Positions 1 through 8,035 of a stretch of 37,986 nucleotides of DNA are shown piece by piece. The stretch covers positions 1 to 37,986 of the forward strand of contig CAKQRD010000018.1 in assembly GCA_934271275.1 (NCBI GenBank), in the 5' to 3' direction. A program made the position numbers and the translations under genes. This DNA comes from an uncultured Clostridia bacterium (GTDB taxonomy: Bacteria; Bacillota; Clostridia; Christensenellales; Borkfalkiaceae). Under the pieces are notes generated by a model. It had not been told where the DNA came from, did no database searches, and saw only the letters and a program-made list of their open reading frames with translations. Each line of letters starts with the position of its first letter. Positions within the stretch are counted from its first letter, which is position 1.

Positions 1-720
1 GAGTTTTTGTCGTTCGACGATGTGAGAAACGGAGTGCCGAAAGGAATAGACGTGATAATCAACGCGGGCGACGCATACACCGCGTTTTCTGGCGGAGAAG
101 AGTGGCTCGACGAGAGATTGCAGGTTTCTATAAGGAAATTCGTATACGAAGGCGGAGGATTTATCGGAGTAGGAGAACCCACGGCTTGCGAAGGAAACGG
201 AAGATATTTCCGGCTTGCGGACGTACTCGGAGTAGACAAGGAGATAGGTTATACCTTATCTAACGATAAATATAATATACAGAAACAGCCTGACGAGCTG
301 ACGGAAGGGGTAAAAGAAATCGACTACGGCGAAGATAAAAAGAATATTTACGCTCTTGACGGAACGAAAGTGCTTGATATAACTTTTAGTGACCGCTTTA
401 AGAGAAACGTAAACGTCGGCGAAGTGAAGATGGCGATAAACGAGTACGGAAAAGGTAAAAGCTTTTATATAACGGGAATTCCGTACAGCTTCCGGAACTC
501 GCGACTCTTATACAAAGCGATGTGCAGGGTAGCGAACAAAAACCTTTACGAATGTTATTCGACTAATGAAAACACGGAATGTAATTATTACCCCGCGAGC
601 GGGAAGTACGCGGTGATAAACAACGCAAAGACGGAGCAGAGAACGGAGTTTTACGACGAAAAGGGAGTAAAAACCGAACTTACCCTTAAACCCATGGAAG
701 TAAGATGGATAAAAGAATAA
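1..720 (+). CDS. GH112 galactosyl-hexosamine/rhamnose phosphorylase, 3' end only
   Basis: The reading frame is open from base 1, so the 5' end lies outside the window and about 239 residues remain. The visible part resembles the C-terminal third of GH112 phosphorylases: a glutamine-amidotransferase-like Rossmann segment with the family-typical stretch GGGFIGVGEPTAC followed by GRYFRLADVLGVDKE, then a short beta domain ending in PMEVRWIKE. GH112 enzymes are cytoplasmic and split beta-galactosides of N-acetylhexosamine or L-rhamnose with phosphate, giving galactose 1-phosphate. The catalytic TIM barrel is missing here, so the acceptor (lacto-N-biose/galacto-N-biose or Gal-rhamnose) cannot be told. 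It leads a tight run with the next three genes (19-base gap to the next). The family assignment is from recognised motifs; the substrate is open. Confidence 0.8.
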   Translation, partial: EFLSFDDVRNGVPKGIDVIINAGDAYTAFSGGEEWLDERLQVSIRKFVYEGGGFIGVGEPTACEGNGRYFRLADVLGVDKEIGYTLSNDKYNIQKQPDELTEGVKEIDYGEDKKNIYALDGTKVLDITFSDRFKRNVNVGEVKMAINEYGKGKSFYITGIPYSFRNSRLLYKAMCRVANKNLYECYSTNENTECNYYPASGKYAVINNAKTEQRTEFYDEKGVKTELTLKPMEVRWIKE

Positions 721-739
721 AAACGCGAAAGGTAACGGA

Positions 740-2875
740 ATGATTTGTAAAATCGACGGAAAAATAAACGCAATGCATAAGGGCGTTATGACCGGTAACG
801 GTAACCTTGGCGCGATGCTGTACGGAGACGAATATCTTACGCTTTCGCTTGACCGATCAGATCTGTGGGACGAGCGTTTGCCGAACGAATTCAGGGATAA
901 AAACTTTAATTATCCCTATCTTTCAAAATGTCTGAAAAATAACCGAGCAGAGGCTTCGAGGCTGTTTGACAGCTGTTACAATCATTCTTATCCTACAAAG
1001 GTAAACGTCGGAAGTTTGATTTTCGGAGAAAGCGTTTCGGAAAACGGAGAATTTTTTTTCGATACCGAAACCGCTACGCTTGGGTATAACGCGGGCGGGC
1101 AAAGCGTGATAAAAGGCTATGCCGACGCGAACGAGCCGATTATCGTTCTTGAAATTAAAAAAGGCGTTAATTTTTGCTATAAACCCGCAGAATATTTAAG
1201 TCGTCCGATAACCGAACGCGGACTTGGTTATCCGTCTTGTACAATTTCAAAAAACGGACGCTTTTTTGTTGTCGAGCAGAGAACTTATGGAAAAAACAAG
1301 TTCGGAATCGTTATTTACAGAACGGAAGAGCCGAACGGATGCGCGTTATATATAACCGTATATAAAAACGGCGGGTTTTGCGCGGCGAAAAATCTTCTTA
1401 AAAAGTATAGCGGGGAAAAAACCGAATATTATGAAAAACATCTGACGTTTTGGAGGAATTATTACGCGCAGTCGGATATTAAGACCTGCGACAAAGGTAT
1501 AAACGAACTGTACGAAAAGGGCAGATATTTTTTCGGCTGCAATTCGCGAGGAAAAGTACCAATGACGCTTCAAGGAGTCTGGACGAGAAACGACGGAAAT
1601 TTGCCTCCGTGGAAATCCGATTATCATAACGATATAAACGTGCAGATGACTTACGACGCGTATCTTAAAACGGGGAACTACGAGGAGGGCTTTGTTTTAT
1701 CCGATTTTTTAGCGCGTAATAAAAGAAAATTCAAGCGTTTTGCTTCGCGTTTTATGAAGACGAAGGGGCTCCTCATTCCCGGAGTAATGAGTAAAACCTG
1801 CGAGCCGCTCGGCGGTTGGCCGCAATACGCTATGAGTCCCGCCGTGTCGATTTGGGCGCTTAAACCGCTTTCTGACAGATATAAATTTTTTGGAGATTTA
1901 AACTATCTGAAACGTATCGCGTATCCGTTTTTCAGGGATACCGAGAAATGCGTTCGGCGGTATCTTTCGCTGAACGAACAGGGGTATTACGAGTTGAATT
2001 TTCATTCCTCGCCCGAATATTTTGAAGACGGAGAACGGTCCGTATTCGCAGAACAGACGAATTTCGAGCTTACTTCTCTTAAATTTTTGTACGGCGCTCT
2101 TATAGAGTTTTGCGGAAAGCTTGGCAAAAATGCAACGACATATGCCGAAATTTACCAAAAACTTGCAGATTGTTACCGAAATGAAAACGGCGAAGCGAAA
2201 ATTTCCGCAAGACAAGAATACGATATGTCGCACAGGCATTTTTCGCATATACTTTCTTATAAAAATTTCGAGCAGTGCAATCCGTTTGCCGAAAAAGAAA
2301 CGATAAAAAAGGATATTGACAGACTGGAAAAGCTCGGATACTCGCAATGGGTAGGTTTTTCTTTCGTCGAAGCGGCGGGGCTGTATGCCTACGTTCACGA
2401 CGGAGAGAATGCGTATCGTCATCTTAAAATTTTTGAAAAGGCGTTCACTTACCCGAATGGCTTTCACGCGAATTTTGACTATCAAAATCTTGGTTACAGC
2501 GCGCTTAAAGGCGAAGTTCTCACCTTGGAGGCAAACGAGGGCTTCGTCAGATCGTTATCGGATATGTGTTTGCAAGAGGTTTTCGGTGTGGTTTCGATTT
2601 TTCCCGCCGTTCCGGAGTGCTTTAAGAAAAACGGAGTAAGGTTCGATAATCTTCGTCTTTCGGGAGACGATAGAGTTAGTGCGGAATATAAAAACGGGCG
2701 GCTTACCTTCTCGATAAAACTTAAATCTTTGAAGGCGTTAAAAATATATAACGATTTTGAGACCGCTCCGACGATTTTCGTTGACGGGAAGGCTTGCGCT
2801 TTTGATAGTAAAATCGGTGAAATTATTGAAGTGACGGCAGAAAAGGAAATAGCTTATGAAGCATTTTACGATTGA
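740..2875 (+). CDS. GH95-like glycoside hydrolase (alpha-L-fucosidase-type fold)
   Basis: The 711-residue protein has no signal peptide, so it is probably cytoplasmic. GH95 hallmarks are visible: an N-terminal GNGNLGAM segment (residues 19-26), LQGVW (278-282) then PPWKSDYHNDIN (289-300), a SSPE tetrad (423-426) where GH95 carries its general-acid glutamate, and HRHFSH (498-503). Near the C terminus, where GH95 enzymes usually read DGNFG with the base-supporting Asp, this protein reads LEANEG (596-601), and the first Asn of the usual N-x-N is Asp298. It may therefore be a divergent subfamily with altered specificity. The start has an upstream AAAGG. Its 3' end overlaps the next gene by 20 bases, which argues for translational coupling. 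With fucU downstream, an alpha-L-fucoside or L-galactoside substrate is plausible but not shown. Confidence 0.65.
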   Translation: MICKIDGKINAMHKGVMTGNGNLGAMLYGDEYLTLSLDRSDLWDERLPNEFRDKNFNYPYLSKCLKNNRAEASRLFDSCYNHSYPTKVNVGSLIFGESVSENGEFFFDTETATLGYNAGGQSVIKGYADANEPIIVLEIKKGVNFCYKPAEYLSRPITERGLGYPSCTISKNGRFFVVEQRTYGKNKFGIVIYRTEEPNGCALYITVYKNGGFCAAKNLLKKYSGEKTEYYEKHLTFWRNYYAQSDIKTCDKGINELYEKGRYFFGCNSRGKVPMTLQGVWTRNDGNLPPWKSDYHNDINVQMTYDAYLKTGNYEEGFVLSDFLARNKRKFKRFASRFMKTKGLLIPGVMSKTCEPLGGWPQYAMSPAVSIWALKPLSDRYKFFGDLNYLKRIAYPFFRDTEKCVRRYLSLNEQGYYELNFHSSPEYFEDGERSVFAEQTNFELTSLKFLYGALIEFCGKLGKNATTYAEIYQKLADCYRNENGEAKISARQEYDMSHRHFSHILSYKNFEQCNPFAEKETIKKDIDRLEKLGYSQWVGFSFVEAAGLYAYVHDGENAYRHLKIFEKAFTYPNGFHANFDYQNLGYSALKGEVLTLEANEGFVRSLSDMCLQEVFGVVSIFPAVPECFKKNGVRFDNLRLSGDDRVSAEYKNGRLTFSIKLKSLKALKIYNDFETAPTIFVDGKACAFDSKIGEIIEVTAEKEIAYEAFYD

Positions 2876-4799
2876 CGGATTAGAGCAAAATTCCGAAATT
2901 ATTTTTTCGATAGGAAAGCCGTATGCGAACGAATTGCGTATAAGTTGTTCGGATTTTTATACTGTTTTTGCAGATGAAAAGGTTATAGACTTCGGCCCGG
3001 AGAGAACCGCAAAAGGGTTTACGAGAATAAAAACCGTTGCAATCGACAAGCCTGCTCGTCTTACGATAAGAATAAATCATTACGGTATACCGACGTTTGA
3101 TTTAGAGCTGCAACAGTTTTTTATCGGGCTGGAATTGATAGAAAACGGGGAGATAATCGGGGATGCGACCGATTTTATCGTTACAAACAATCCGAAACGT
3201 ATTTTGAAATCGTGTAAATATTCCCCGCAAAGAGGCTTTGTGGAGAGATACGATTTTCGCGAAGATAAAAACAGGCATCTCCCGCTTAAAGAAACCGATT
3301 CGCCGAAAGAACTACGACCTGCGAACGTTTTTTGCAGATTCGGCGAATTTACACCCGAAAAAACAGGCGAAGAAATTTTTTCGGGTTTTGACGAAATTAA
3401 AGAGCGAGCGTGGCTGACTCTTCCGCAGTTTGAGATTTTCGGAAGTTATGATATAGACGGAGAACTGAACGGAATTGCCCGAGGCGGGTATCGGCGTTTC
3501 GATTACGATTTTGAGCAAGACCGTAGCGGACTTATAAAAGCGAATATTTTCTCTGATAAGGACGGGAGAAAAGCTTTTTTGGTTTTTGACGAATATTTGC
3601 CTGAGGGGAAGCTTGTTTTCGGCAGGTCGGGTTGCAACGATTTGATCGAGGTCGTTCTTAAAAAAGGAGAAAACACAATAATTTCCGCGCTTCCGTATAC
3701 TTTGCGATACGTTACGATAATCGCAGAAGAGGGGATTATGTGCAGTGACGTTTCTCTTGTCGCGATTCAGAACGACGGGGCGAAAGTTTTGCGGGATTAC
3801 GGAGACGAGAGGATAAACGCTATTGCAAACGCTGCGAGAAATACGTTTATGCAAAATGCGTTCGATATTTTTACCGATTGTCCGGGGCGAGAGCGTGCAG
3901 GGTGGCTGTGCGATTCGTTCTTTTTAGGGTTTGCAGAAAAATTTTTTACAGGTGAAAGAAGGATCGAACGGAATTTTTTGGAGAATTTCATAGTCGGGAA
4001 TTGTACGGACGTTCCGTACGGAATGCTTCCGATGTGTTATCCCGCAAGACATACGGACGGCACGTTTATACCGAATTGGGCGATGTGGTTCGTTGTAGAG
4101 CTTTACGCATACTATAAAGATACAAACGACGGAGAGCTTGTATTTGCGGCAAAAGAAAAAGTGTTAAGACTTGCGGAATTCCTCCGAAAATATGAGAACG
4201 AATACGGACTGTTGGAAAATCTGCCGTCGTGGGTATTTGTGGAATGGAGTAAGGCGGGGAGCGAAGAATACGTCAAAGGCGTTTCTTTTCCGACTAATAT
4301 GCTGTATGCGAAAATGCTTGAATTGACAGGCGAGCTTTATGACGAAGAAGAATTTACGATTCGATCTCGTAAGCTCGTCAACACTATCAATAAACTGTCG
4401 TTTGACGGGAATTTTTATTGTGATAATGCGCAGAGGACGGGCGGAAAACTTTTTGCTTGCAGAGAGCATATTTCAGAGACGTGCCAGTATTACGCATTGT
4501 TTTTCGGACTCGCAAAGGGCGCGGAATTTCGAGAAAGAATGGCGAATGAATTTTCTCTTTCCGAAAAGGAAAATTCGGGAGGGGTAGCCAAAAGTGCGGT
4601 GTTTATAGGAAATTTTCTGAGGATTTTTTGGCTGCTGAAAGAGAATGAAAATAATAGAATAAAAAAAGAAATCGTCTCATATTTTTATGATATGTCTGTT
4701 TGTACCGGAACGATTTGGGAAAAGTTCGAGCCTACGGCAAGCTGTAACCACGGTTTTGCGGCTGCCCTCGCATACGTTATTAACGAGTGTTGTAAATAG
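2856..4799 (+). CDS. GH78-like alpha-L-rhamnosidase family protein
   Basis: The 647-residue protein lacks a signal peptide. Residues 341-350 read DCPGRERAGW followed by Asp353, which matches the GH78 catalytic signature DCPxRERxGWxGD holding the general acid. GTIWEKF (618-624) with SCNHGF after it matches the C-terminal GH78 block that supplies the catalytic base (Glu622). An N-terminal beta-sandwich of about 300 residues precedes the (alpha/alpha)6 barrel, as in the family, though the protein is shorter than most multi-domain GH78 enzymes. It starts inside the end of the preceding gene (20-base overlap). Family knowledge predicts release of terminal alpha-L-rhamnose; if the first gene is a Gal-rhamnose phosphorylase the operon would address rhamnose-containing glycans, whereas GH95 and fucU point to fucose. 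The sugar is unresolved. Confidence 0.7.
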   Translation: MKHFTIDGLEQNSEIIFSIGKPYANELRISCSDFYTVFADEKVIDFGPERTAKGFTRIKTVAIDKPARLTIRINHYGIPTFDLELQQFFIGLELIENGEIIGDATDFIVTNNPKRILKSCKYSPQRGFVERYDFREDKNRHLPLKETDSPKELRPANVFCRFGEFTPEKTGEEIFSGFDEIKERAWLTLPQFEIFGSYDIDGELNGIARGGYRRFDYDFEQDRSGLIKANIFSDKDGRKAFLVFDEYLPEGKLVFGRSGCNDLIEVVLKKGENTIISALPYTLRYVTIIAEEGIMCSDVSLVAIQNDGAKVLRDYGDERINAIANAARNTFMQNAFDIFTDCPGRERAGWLCDSFFLGFAEKFFTGERRIERNFLENFIVGNCTDVPYGMLPMCYPARHTDGTFIPNWAMWFVVELYAYYKDTNDGELVFAAKEKVLRLAEFLRKYENEYGLLENLPSWVFVEWSKAGSEEYVKGVSFPTNMLYAKMLELTGELYDEEEFTIRSRKLVNTINKLSFDGNFYCDNAQRTGGKLFACREHISETCQYYALFFGLAKGAEFRERMANEFSLSEKENSGGVAKSAVFIGNFLRIFWLLKENENNRIKKEIVSYFYDMSVCTGTIWEKFEPTASCNHGFAAALAYVINECCK

Positions 4800-4820
4800 A
4801 GAAATAAAGGAGAAAACGAA

Positions 4821-5249
4821 ATGCTGAAAAATATAAATAAACTGGCTAGTCCGGAGCTGTTGAAGGTATTGTGCGAGATGGGACACGGCGACGAAATAGT
4901 TATAGCGGACGGGAATTTTCCTTCCGCGAATTTGGGAAAGAGGGTTATCCGCGCGGACGGAATAGGCGGCGCGGAAATTCTCGACGCGGTGATGTCGCTT
5001 ATTCCGCTCGATACTTACGCGGAGCTTAATATGATTTTAATGAATCTCACTCCGAGCGACGAAGGAAAGGTTAATCCGACTATATGGGCGGAATACGAAA
5101 AAATCGCGAACGAACACGATAAAAACGTGAAGCTTGGCGGGATAGAGCGGAATGCGTTTTACGAAAGGGCGAAAAACGCGTATGCGGTGATAGCAACAGG
5201 CGAAAAGCAGATTTACGCTAATATAATATTGAAAAAGGGCGTTATTTAA
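4821..5249 (+). CDS. fucU: L-fucose mutarotase FucU (RbsD/FucU family)
   Basis: The 142-residue protein matches the FucU/RbsD family nearly end to end: SPELLKVLCEMGHGDEIVIAD at the N terminus (catalytic His in GHGD), NFPSANLG, and the C-terminal block FYERAKNAYAVIATGE followed by NIILKKGV. Length equals E. coli FucU (about 140). FucU interconverts alpha and beta anomers of L-fucose in the cytoplasm, feeding the isomerase. It has a good ribosome binding site (AAAGGAG) 21 bases after the GH78-like gene and is the last gene of the first operon; a long hairpin follows. Its presence suggests that the upstream hydrolases release L-fucose or a similar sugar. No canonical long FucI follows here, but a shorter FucI/AraA-like isomerase lies at 12374. 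Confidence 0.9.
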   Translation: MLKNINKLASPELLKVLCEMGHGDEIVIADGNFPSANLGKRVIRADGIGGAEILDAVMSLIPLDTYAELNMILMNLTPSDEGKVNPTIWAEYEKIANEHDKNVKLGGIERNAFYERAKNAYAVIATGEKQIYANIILKKGVI

Positions 5250-5265
5250 GATAGTTTTTGATTCA

Positions 5266-5316
5266 CTATACAAACAAGCGATGCGGGAACAAGTCTCGCA
5301 TCGCTTGTTTGTATAG
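5266..5316. terminator. Long perfect hairpin between convergent genes
   Basis: Arms 5266-5285 and 5297-5316 are perfect 20-base complements (left arm begins CTATACAAACAAGCG), extendable by three pairs including one G-T to a 5-base loop. It sits between fucU (plus) and the minus-strand cassette, so it could end transcription from both sides. There is no clean T-run, so RNase-processing or bidirectional terminator roles are both possible. Confidence 0.6.
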
Positions 5317-5326
5317 TAAAGTATAA

Positions 5327-5524
5327 TTATATTTTATACTTATCTTCGATAACGAAGTCTAAACCGTAACGGTTCGCCTTTTCCCAACGTTGAAGTATTT
5401 CAAGCGTTTCAACGTACGCGGTCATCTCTCCGATAGTGAAATCGTTGCGAGGTACAGCGTTTAGTTCTTCTAAATATTGAGAGTATAATTCAATAAGATA
5501 AATAATCGTTTCTTCTGCGTTCAT
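5327..5524 (-). CDS. Small 65-residue protein of duplicated cassette, intact copy
   Basis: A 65-residue acidic, probably helical protein with no recognised family. It begins MNAEETIIYLIELYSQYLEE and ends FVIEDKYKI; the charge pattern suggests an amphipathic helix. The ATG lies 4 bases after the stop of the upstream small HTH-like gene (broken in this copy), so the two form one minus-strand unit. A second copy at 37041-37238 carries an in-frame stop, so this is the only intact version in the window. Conservation of the reading frame between the copies, apart from that stop, argues that it is or was a real gene. Function unknown. Confidence 0.55.
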   Translation of the reverse strand: MNAEETIIYLIELYSQYLEELNAVPRNDFTIGEMTAYVETLEILQRWEKANRYGLDFVIEDKYKI

Positions 5525-5528
5525 AATA

Positions 5529-5862
5529 TCAGTCCATTGTAACGGCTATTTCTTTTAACGTATTTCGTTCGTCTTCTAAACAAGCGTAAAAACATTCCAC
5601 TATTTCGTTTCTTAATTTGAAAAGGGTGCTTTGCGCAATATTACAACTGCTCGCAAGTTTCCAGGCGGGTAGTTTTGATTTTTCTATATAAACGGTCTTA
5701 AACACCGTAAGATGGTTAGACTTATGTAAGCGGTAGTTTATTCTGTAAAACTTATGAACGAAGTTAAAAGCGTTTAGGTAATGACTATTACCCGAGTAAA
5801 CAAGCGATAAAATTTGTTTTTCTTTTTCGCCTTAACGACTTATAATAAGTATAACCTTTCAT
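5529..5862 (-). pseudogene. Frameshifted small HTH-like protein, cassette copy 1
   Basis: This is the counterpart of the intact 110-residue gene at 37243-37575. The interval is 334 bases, one more than the intact copy, because of an extra C at about 5830-5831 on the plus strand (CGCCTTA here, CGCTTA in copy 2). From the ATG at 5860-5862 the frame runs about 24 residues and stops; the rest of the protein, including LPAWKLASSCNIAQSTLFRL, continues in another frame. The C-terminal part is otherwise almost unchanged, so the lesion is recent, or expression uses a slip or a later start. A sequencing or assembly error cannot be excluded. Confidence 0.7.
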
Positions 5863-5894
5863 AAATACTATTTTACTGTTTATGAATTGCTCCG

Positions 5895-5915
5895 CACTCC
5901 CAAAAAATGGGAGTG
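5895..5915 (-). promoter_or_regulatory. Hairpin at 5' end of cassette transcript (copy 1)
   Basis: CACTCCC (5895-5901) and GGGAGTG (5909-5915) flank a 7-base loop AAAAAAT (plus-strand sense). It lies about 35 bases before the start codon of the minus-strand HTH-like gene and right at the expected transcription start of the promoter at 5917-5945. The second cassette has the same hairpin with a compensating base-pair change. Confidence 0.55.
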
Positions 5916-5916
5916 T

Positions 5917-5945
5917 CTAATATATGATATTAAGGACCTTGTCAA
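5917..5945 (-). promoter_or_regulatory. Sigma70-type promoter for cassette copy 1
   Basis: Read on the minus strand: TTGACA (5940-5945), 17-base spacer, TATTAG (5917-5922). It directs transcription into the hairpin and the two small genes. This promoter is not preserved in copy 2. Confidence 0.6.
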
Positions 5946-6063
5946 GTTGCGGGTTCATATTCTTTTTATAATAAAAAACCAGCAATTTAAATTAAACTCT
6001 AAATAGAAATTACCAACAGCAAATTATTATTAAAGATTATGGACAAAAATGTGGACGCATATA
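5946..6063. other. AT-rich intergenic stretch
   Basis: This 118-base stretch between the divergent promoters of the cassette and the AlbA gene is strongly A/T-rich. I see no reading frame, tRNA or clear repeat in it. Together with the flanking promoter and leader elements it makes up the 384-base gene-free interval 5863-6246. Confidence 0.5.
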
Positions 6064-6092
6064 TGGACATATTGAATTCTATATGTTATAAT
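6064..6092 (+). promoter_or_regulatory. Extended -10 promoter for AlbA-type gene
   Basis: TGGACA (6064-6069), 17-base spacer, TATAAT (6087-6092) with the TG extension two bases upstream. Transcription should start near 6099, exactly where the first hairpin of the leader begins. The 12-mer GTTATAATACAA containing the -10 recurs at 6219-6230. Confidence 0.65.
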
Positions 6093-6098
6093 ACAAGT

Positions 6099-6221
6099 GA
6101 AAAAGTTTGCTTGCAAGGACTTTTTCGCGCCTTATTTCAACGAACGGCTATTATTTGCGATTAGCAAATAATATATTGCAAAAGCAATGCAAAAATTTAT
6201 TTTTTCAAGCCGTTTAACGTT
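6099..6221 (+). promoter_or_regulatory. Structured leader (hairpin plus apparent three-way junction)
   Basis: Inverted repeats visible in order: GAAAAAGT/ACTTTTTC (6099-6106 with 6119-6126); an outer stem AACG+AACGGCT/AGCCGTT+CGTT (6139-6149 with 6208-6221, 3-base bulge TAA) enclosing ATTATTTGC/GCAAATAAT (6150-6158 with 6164-6172) and ATTGC/GCAAT (6175-6179 with 6184-6188). The block ends just before the ribosome binding site of the AlbA-type gene. It may be a regulatory leader, a small RNA, or a short inserted palindromic element. The folding was done by eye. Confidence 0.45.
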
Positions 6222-6246
6222 ATAATACAATTATGGAGGTTAAAGA

Positions 6247-7578
6247 ATGATTATAGGAGAAGAAACCGAAGTTATTGAATTTAAAAAGACTACCGGAGAG
6301 AAAAAAGAAGCAATGGAGTCGATTTGCGCGATATTAAACAAGCATTGCCGAGGGACTTTATATTTTGGCGTTAATGACAACGGGTATGTAGAAGGACAAC
6401 AAGTTTCCGATTCAACAAAAAAGGATGTTTCCAGATGGATATATGAGTCGATTTATCCTAAAATTACTCCTACAATCGAAGCTCAAAATATTGACGGAAG
6501 AAAGATAATAAAAGTAAGTTTCTCGGGGCATAATCGACCATATTCGGTGAACGGTGATTACTTAATTCGTACAGGTACGGAAAATAGAAAAATGTCAACC
6601 GATGAATTAAGAAAATTGATTAAAAGAGCTGACTATGCTTCTAAATGGGAAGAGGAGATTAGTGCTAAAACAATAGATGATATCGATGATAATGCGTTAA
6701 CTGATTTTTATAATTCGGCAATTCATTACGGACGATTGGAACTGCCCGTATATGACAAGCGAAAATTATTATCGGTATTGGATTTATGCGACGGCGAGCA
6801 TTTGAAAAACGCAGGTATGGCGTTGTTTGGGAAAGATGCCAAAATAGGGTTAAAGTTGGCAACTTATGCCACCGATGACAAAGTTACTTTTACAGATTTG
6901 AAACTTATACACGGTAATATTTATAACCTCGTAAATTCTGCACTGAAATATGTGCTGGAAAATATAAAGTGGAGAGTCGCCATCGGTTCAAGAAAGAGAG
7001 AAGAGATACCTGAAATTCCGGAAAGGGCATTACGAGAGATAATTGTTAACAGCTTTGCACATGCGGATTATGAAAGCATTCCGGAAATAGAAATCGGAAT
7101 ACATCCCGGACTCATTGAAATATATAATCCGGGAACGTTTCCCGATGAGTTAACGCCTTTTGATTTTATCAACAAAAATATGCCGTCGATAAAAAGGAAT
7201 AAACTTATTTTAGACGTATTATTCAGAAGCAAGGACGTTGAAAAAGCCGGAACAGGGTTTCAAAGGGTAAACAGTTTATGTAACGAAAACGGTGTTTCAT
7301 GGAACTATCGTAAGGAGGCTTATGGCTTTTTCTTTGAATTTATCAGGACAAATGTCCATATAAACGTCCACATAAATACTGCGTTGACCATTCAAGAGGA
7401 AACAGTATTAAATATAATTCATAACAACTATAAAATAAGCAAGAAAGAAATCGGTTTTAGAATAGATAAATCCGAAAAGACAGTTCAAAGAATTATCTCG
7501 TCGCTTATCGATAAAGGACTGATAGAGAGAGAAGGTTCAAACAGAACCGGTTATTGGAAAGTTAAGGATAGTGAATAA
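6247..7578 (+). CDS. AlbA_2 (Schlafen-like) ATP-binding HTH regulator
   Basis: The 443-residue protein begins with the AlbA_2/Schlafen-type domain (residues about 5-125: ETEVIEFKKT, then GTLYFGVNDNGYVEGQ and YLIRTGTENRKMS). The middle contains ALREIIVNSFAHADYE and IEIYNPGTFP, typical of the GHKL-like ATP-binding part (HATPase_c_4) of these putative regulators. The C terminus (about 385-443) is a winged-HTH with KEIGFRIDKSEKTVQRIISSL. Ribosome binding site GGAGGT sits at 6235-6240. DNA here is visibly richer in A/T than the sugar genes around it, and an IS remnant lies downstream, so recent acquisition is likely. The family is common in genomic islands and its ligand is generally unknown; it could be autoregulatory given the elaborate leader. 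Confidence 0.85.
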   Translation: MIIGEETEVIEFKKTTGEKKEAMESICAILNKHCRGTLYFGVNDNGYVEGQQVSDSTKKDVSRWIYESIYPKITPTIEAQNIDGRKIIKVSFSGHNRPYSVNGDYLIRTGTENRKMSTDELRKLIKRADYASKWEEEISAKTIDDIDDNALTDFYNSAIHYGRLELPVYDKRKLLSVLDLCDGEHLKNAGMALFGKDAKIGLKLATYATDDKVTFTDLKLIHGNIYNLVNSALKYVLENIKWRVAIGSRKREEIPEIPERALREIIVNSFAHADYESIPEIEIGIHPGLIEIYNPGTFPDELTPFDFINKNMPSIKRNKLILDVLFRSKDVEKAGTGFQRVNSLCNENGVSWNYRKEAYGFFFEFIRTNVHINVHINTALTIQEETVLNIIHNNYKISKKEIGFRIDKSEKTVQRIISSLIDKGLIEREGSNRTGYWKVKDSE

Positions 7579-7684
7579 CTGTTGATTGAACGCTGATTTA
7601 TACTGTCGAGAGTAAATATTATTATTTGATAATGATAGAATGAAAAAAACAGAAAACATGCCACTGTAACAGTAAAAATGCCAG

Positions 7685-7727
7685 TAACGTGCAATAAGGG
7701 GAAAACCCTGTATCGCACGTTATTTTT
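7685..7727 (+). terminator. Rho-independent terminator after AlbA-type gene
   Basis: TAACGTGC (7685-7692) pairs with GCACGTTA (7715-7722), with an inner AGGG/CCCT stem (7697-7700 with 7706-7709) and a trailing TTTTT. It lies about 107 bases after the AlbA-type stop codon. Confidence 0.75.
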
Positions 7728-7845
7728 ATATATCGTTAAGTATCGTTGTGATATGTTTTTAGTAAATTGTCAGTGAAAATGCGGTTTTTTAAAAGGTTTT
7801 AATGATGATTATCGAGGAATAAAAATATATAAAAGAATAAAATTC
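7728..7845. other. AT-rich spacer
   Basis: No gene, repeat or convincing signal is visible here. It separates the terminator from the GC-rich block and forms part of the 573-base gene-free interval 7579-8151. Confidence 0.5.
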
Positions 7846-8021
7846 GTGCCACTACGGAACCGGAGGCTAGGGATACTTCTCCGCTGCGCTGCGAAGCACT
7901 AAGCGCGATGAGTGGAAGGTCAAGGCGTGCGGGCGAAGCCCTCCGTAGCGGCAGCGGAGGAGCGTCCCTTATGGGTGCTACCCTTTAACCCTTGTAAATC
8001 ACTGACGATTTCGAGGGTTTT
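7846..8021. repeat. GC-rich block with nested inverted repeats (MITE or structured RNA?)
   Basis: A sharp change to G/C-rich sequence. ACTACGGA near 7852 faces TCCGTAG near 7945; AGGGATACTTCTCCGCTGC faces GCAGCGGAGGAGCGTCCCT in imperfect inversion (9 bases CTCCGCTGC/GCAGCGGAG perfect); GGGCGAAGCCC and GGGTGCTACCC are small hairpins inside. It ends with AACCCT...AGGGTTTT (7987-8021), with inner AAATC/GATTT pairing, resembling a terminator. No reading frame is convincing. It could be a miniature inverted-repeat element, the end of another IS with its RNA, or a free structured RNA. Confidence 0.4.
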
Positions 8022-8035
8022 GCTTGGCTAAAAAA

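Noticed and set aside
1898..2485. 195-residue open frame on the minus strand
   Set aside because: It lies wholly inside the GH95-like gene in antisense, has a composition typical of shadow frames, and has no ribosome binding site or recognisable motif.
7846..8021. Calling the GC-rich block a specific ncRNA class
   Set aside because: Its structure suggests an RNA or MITE, but I could not match it to a known consensus by eye, so only a generic repeat is reported.
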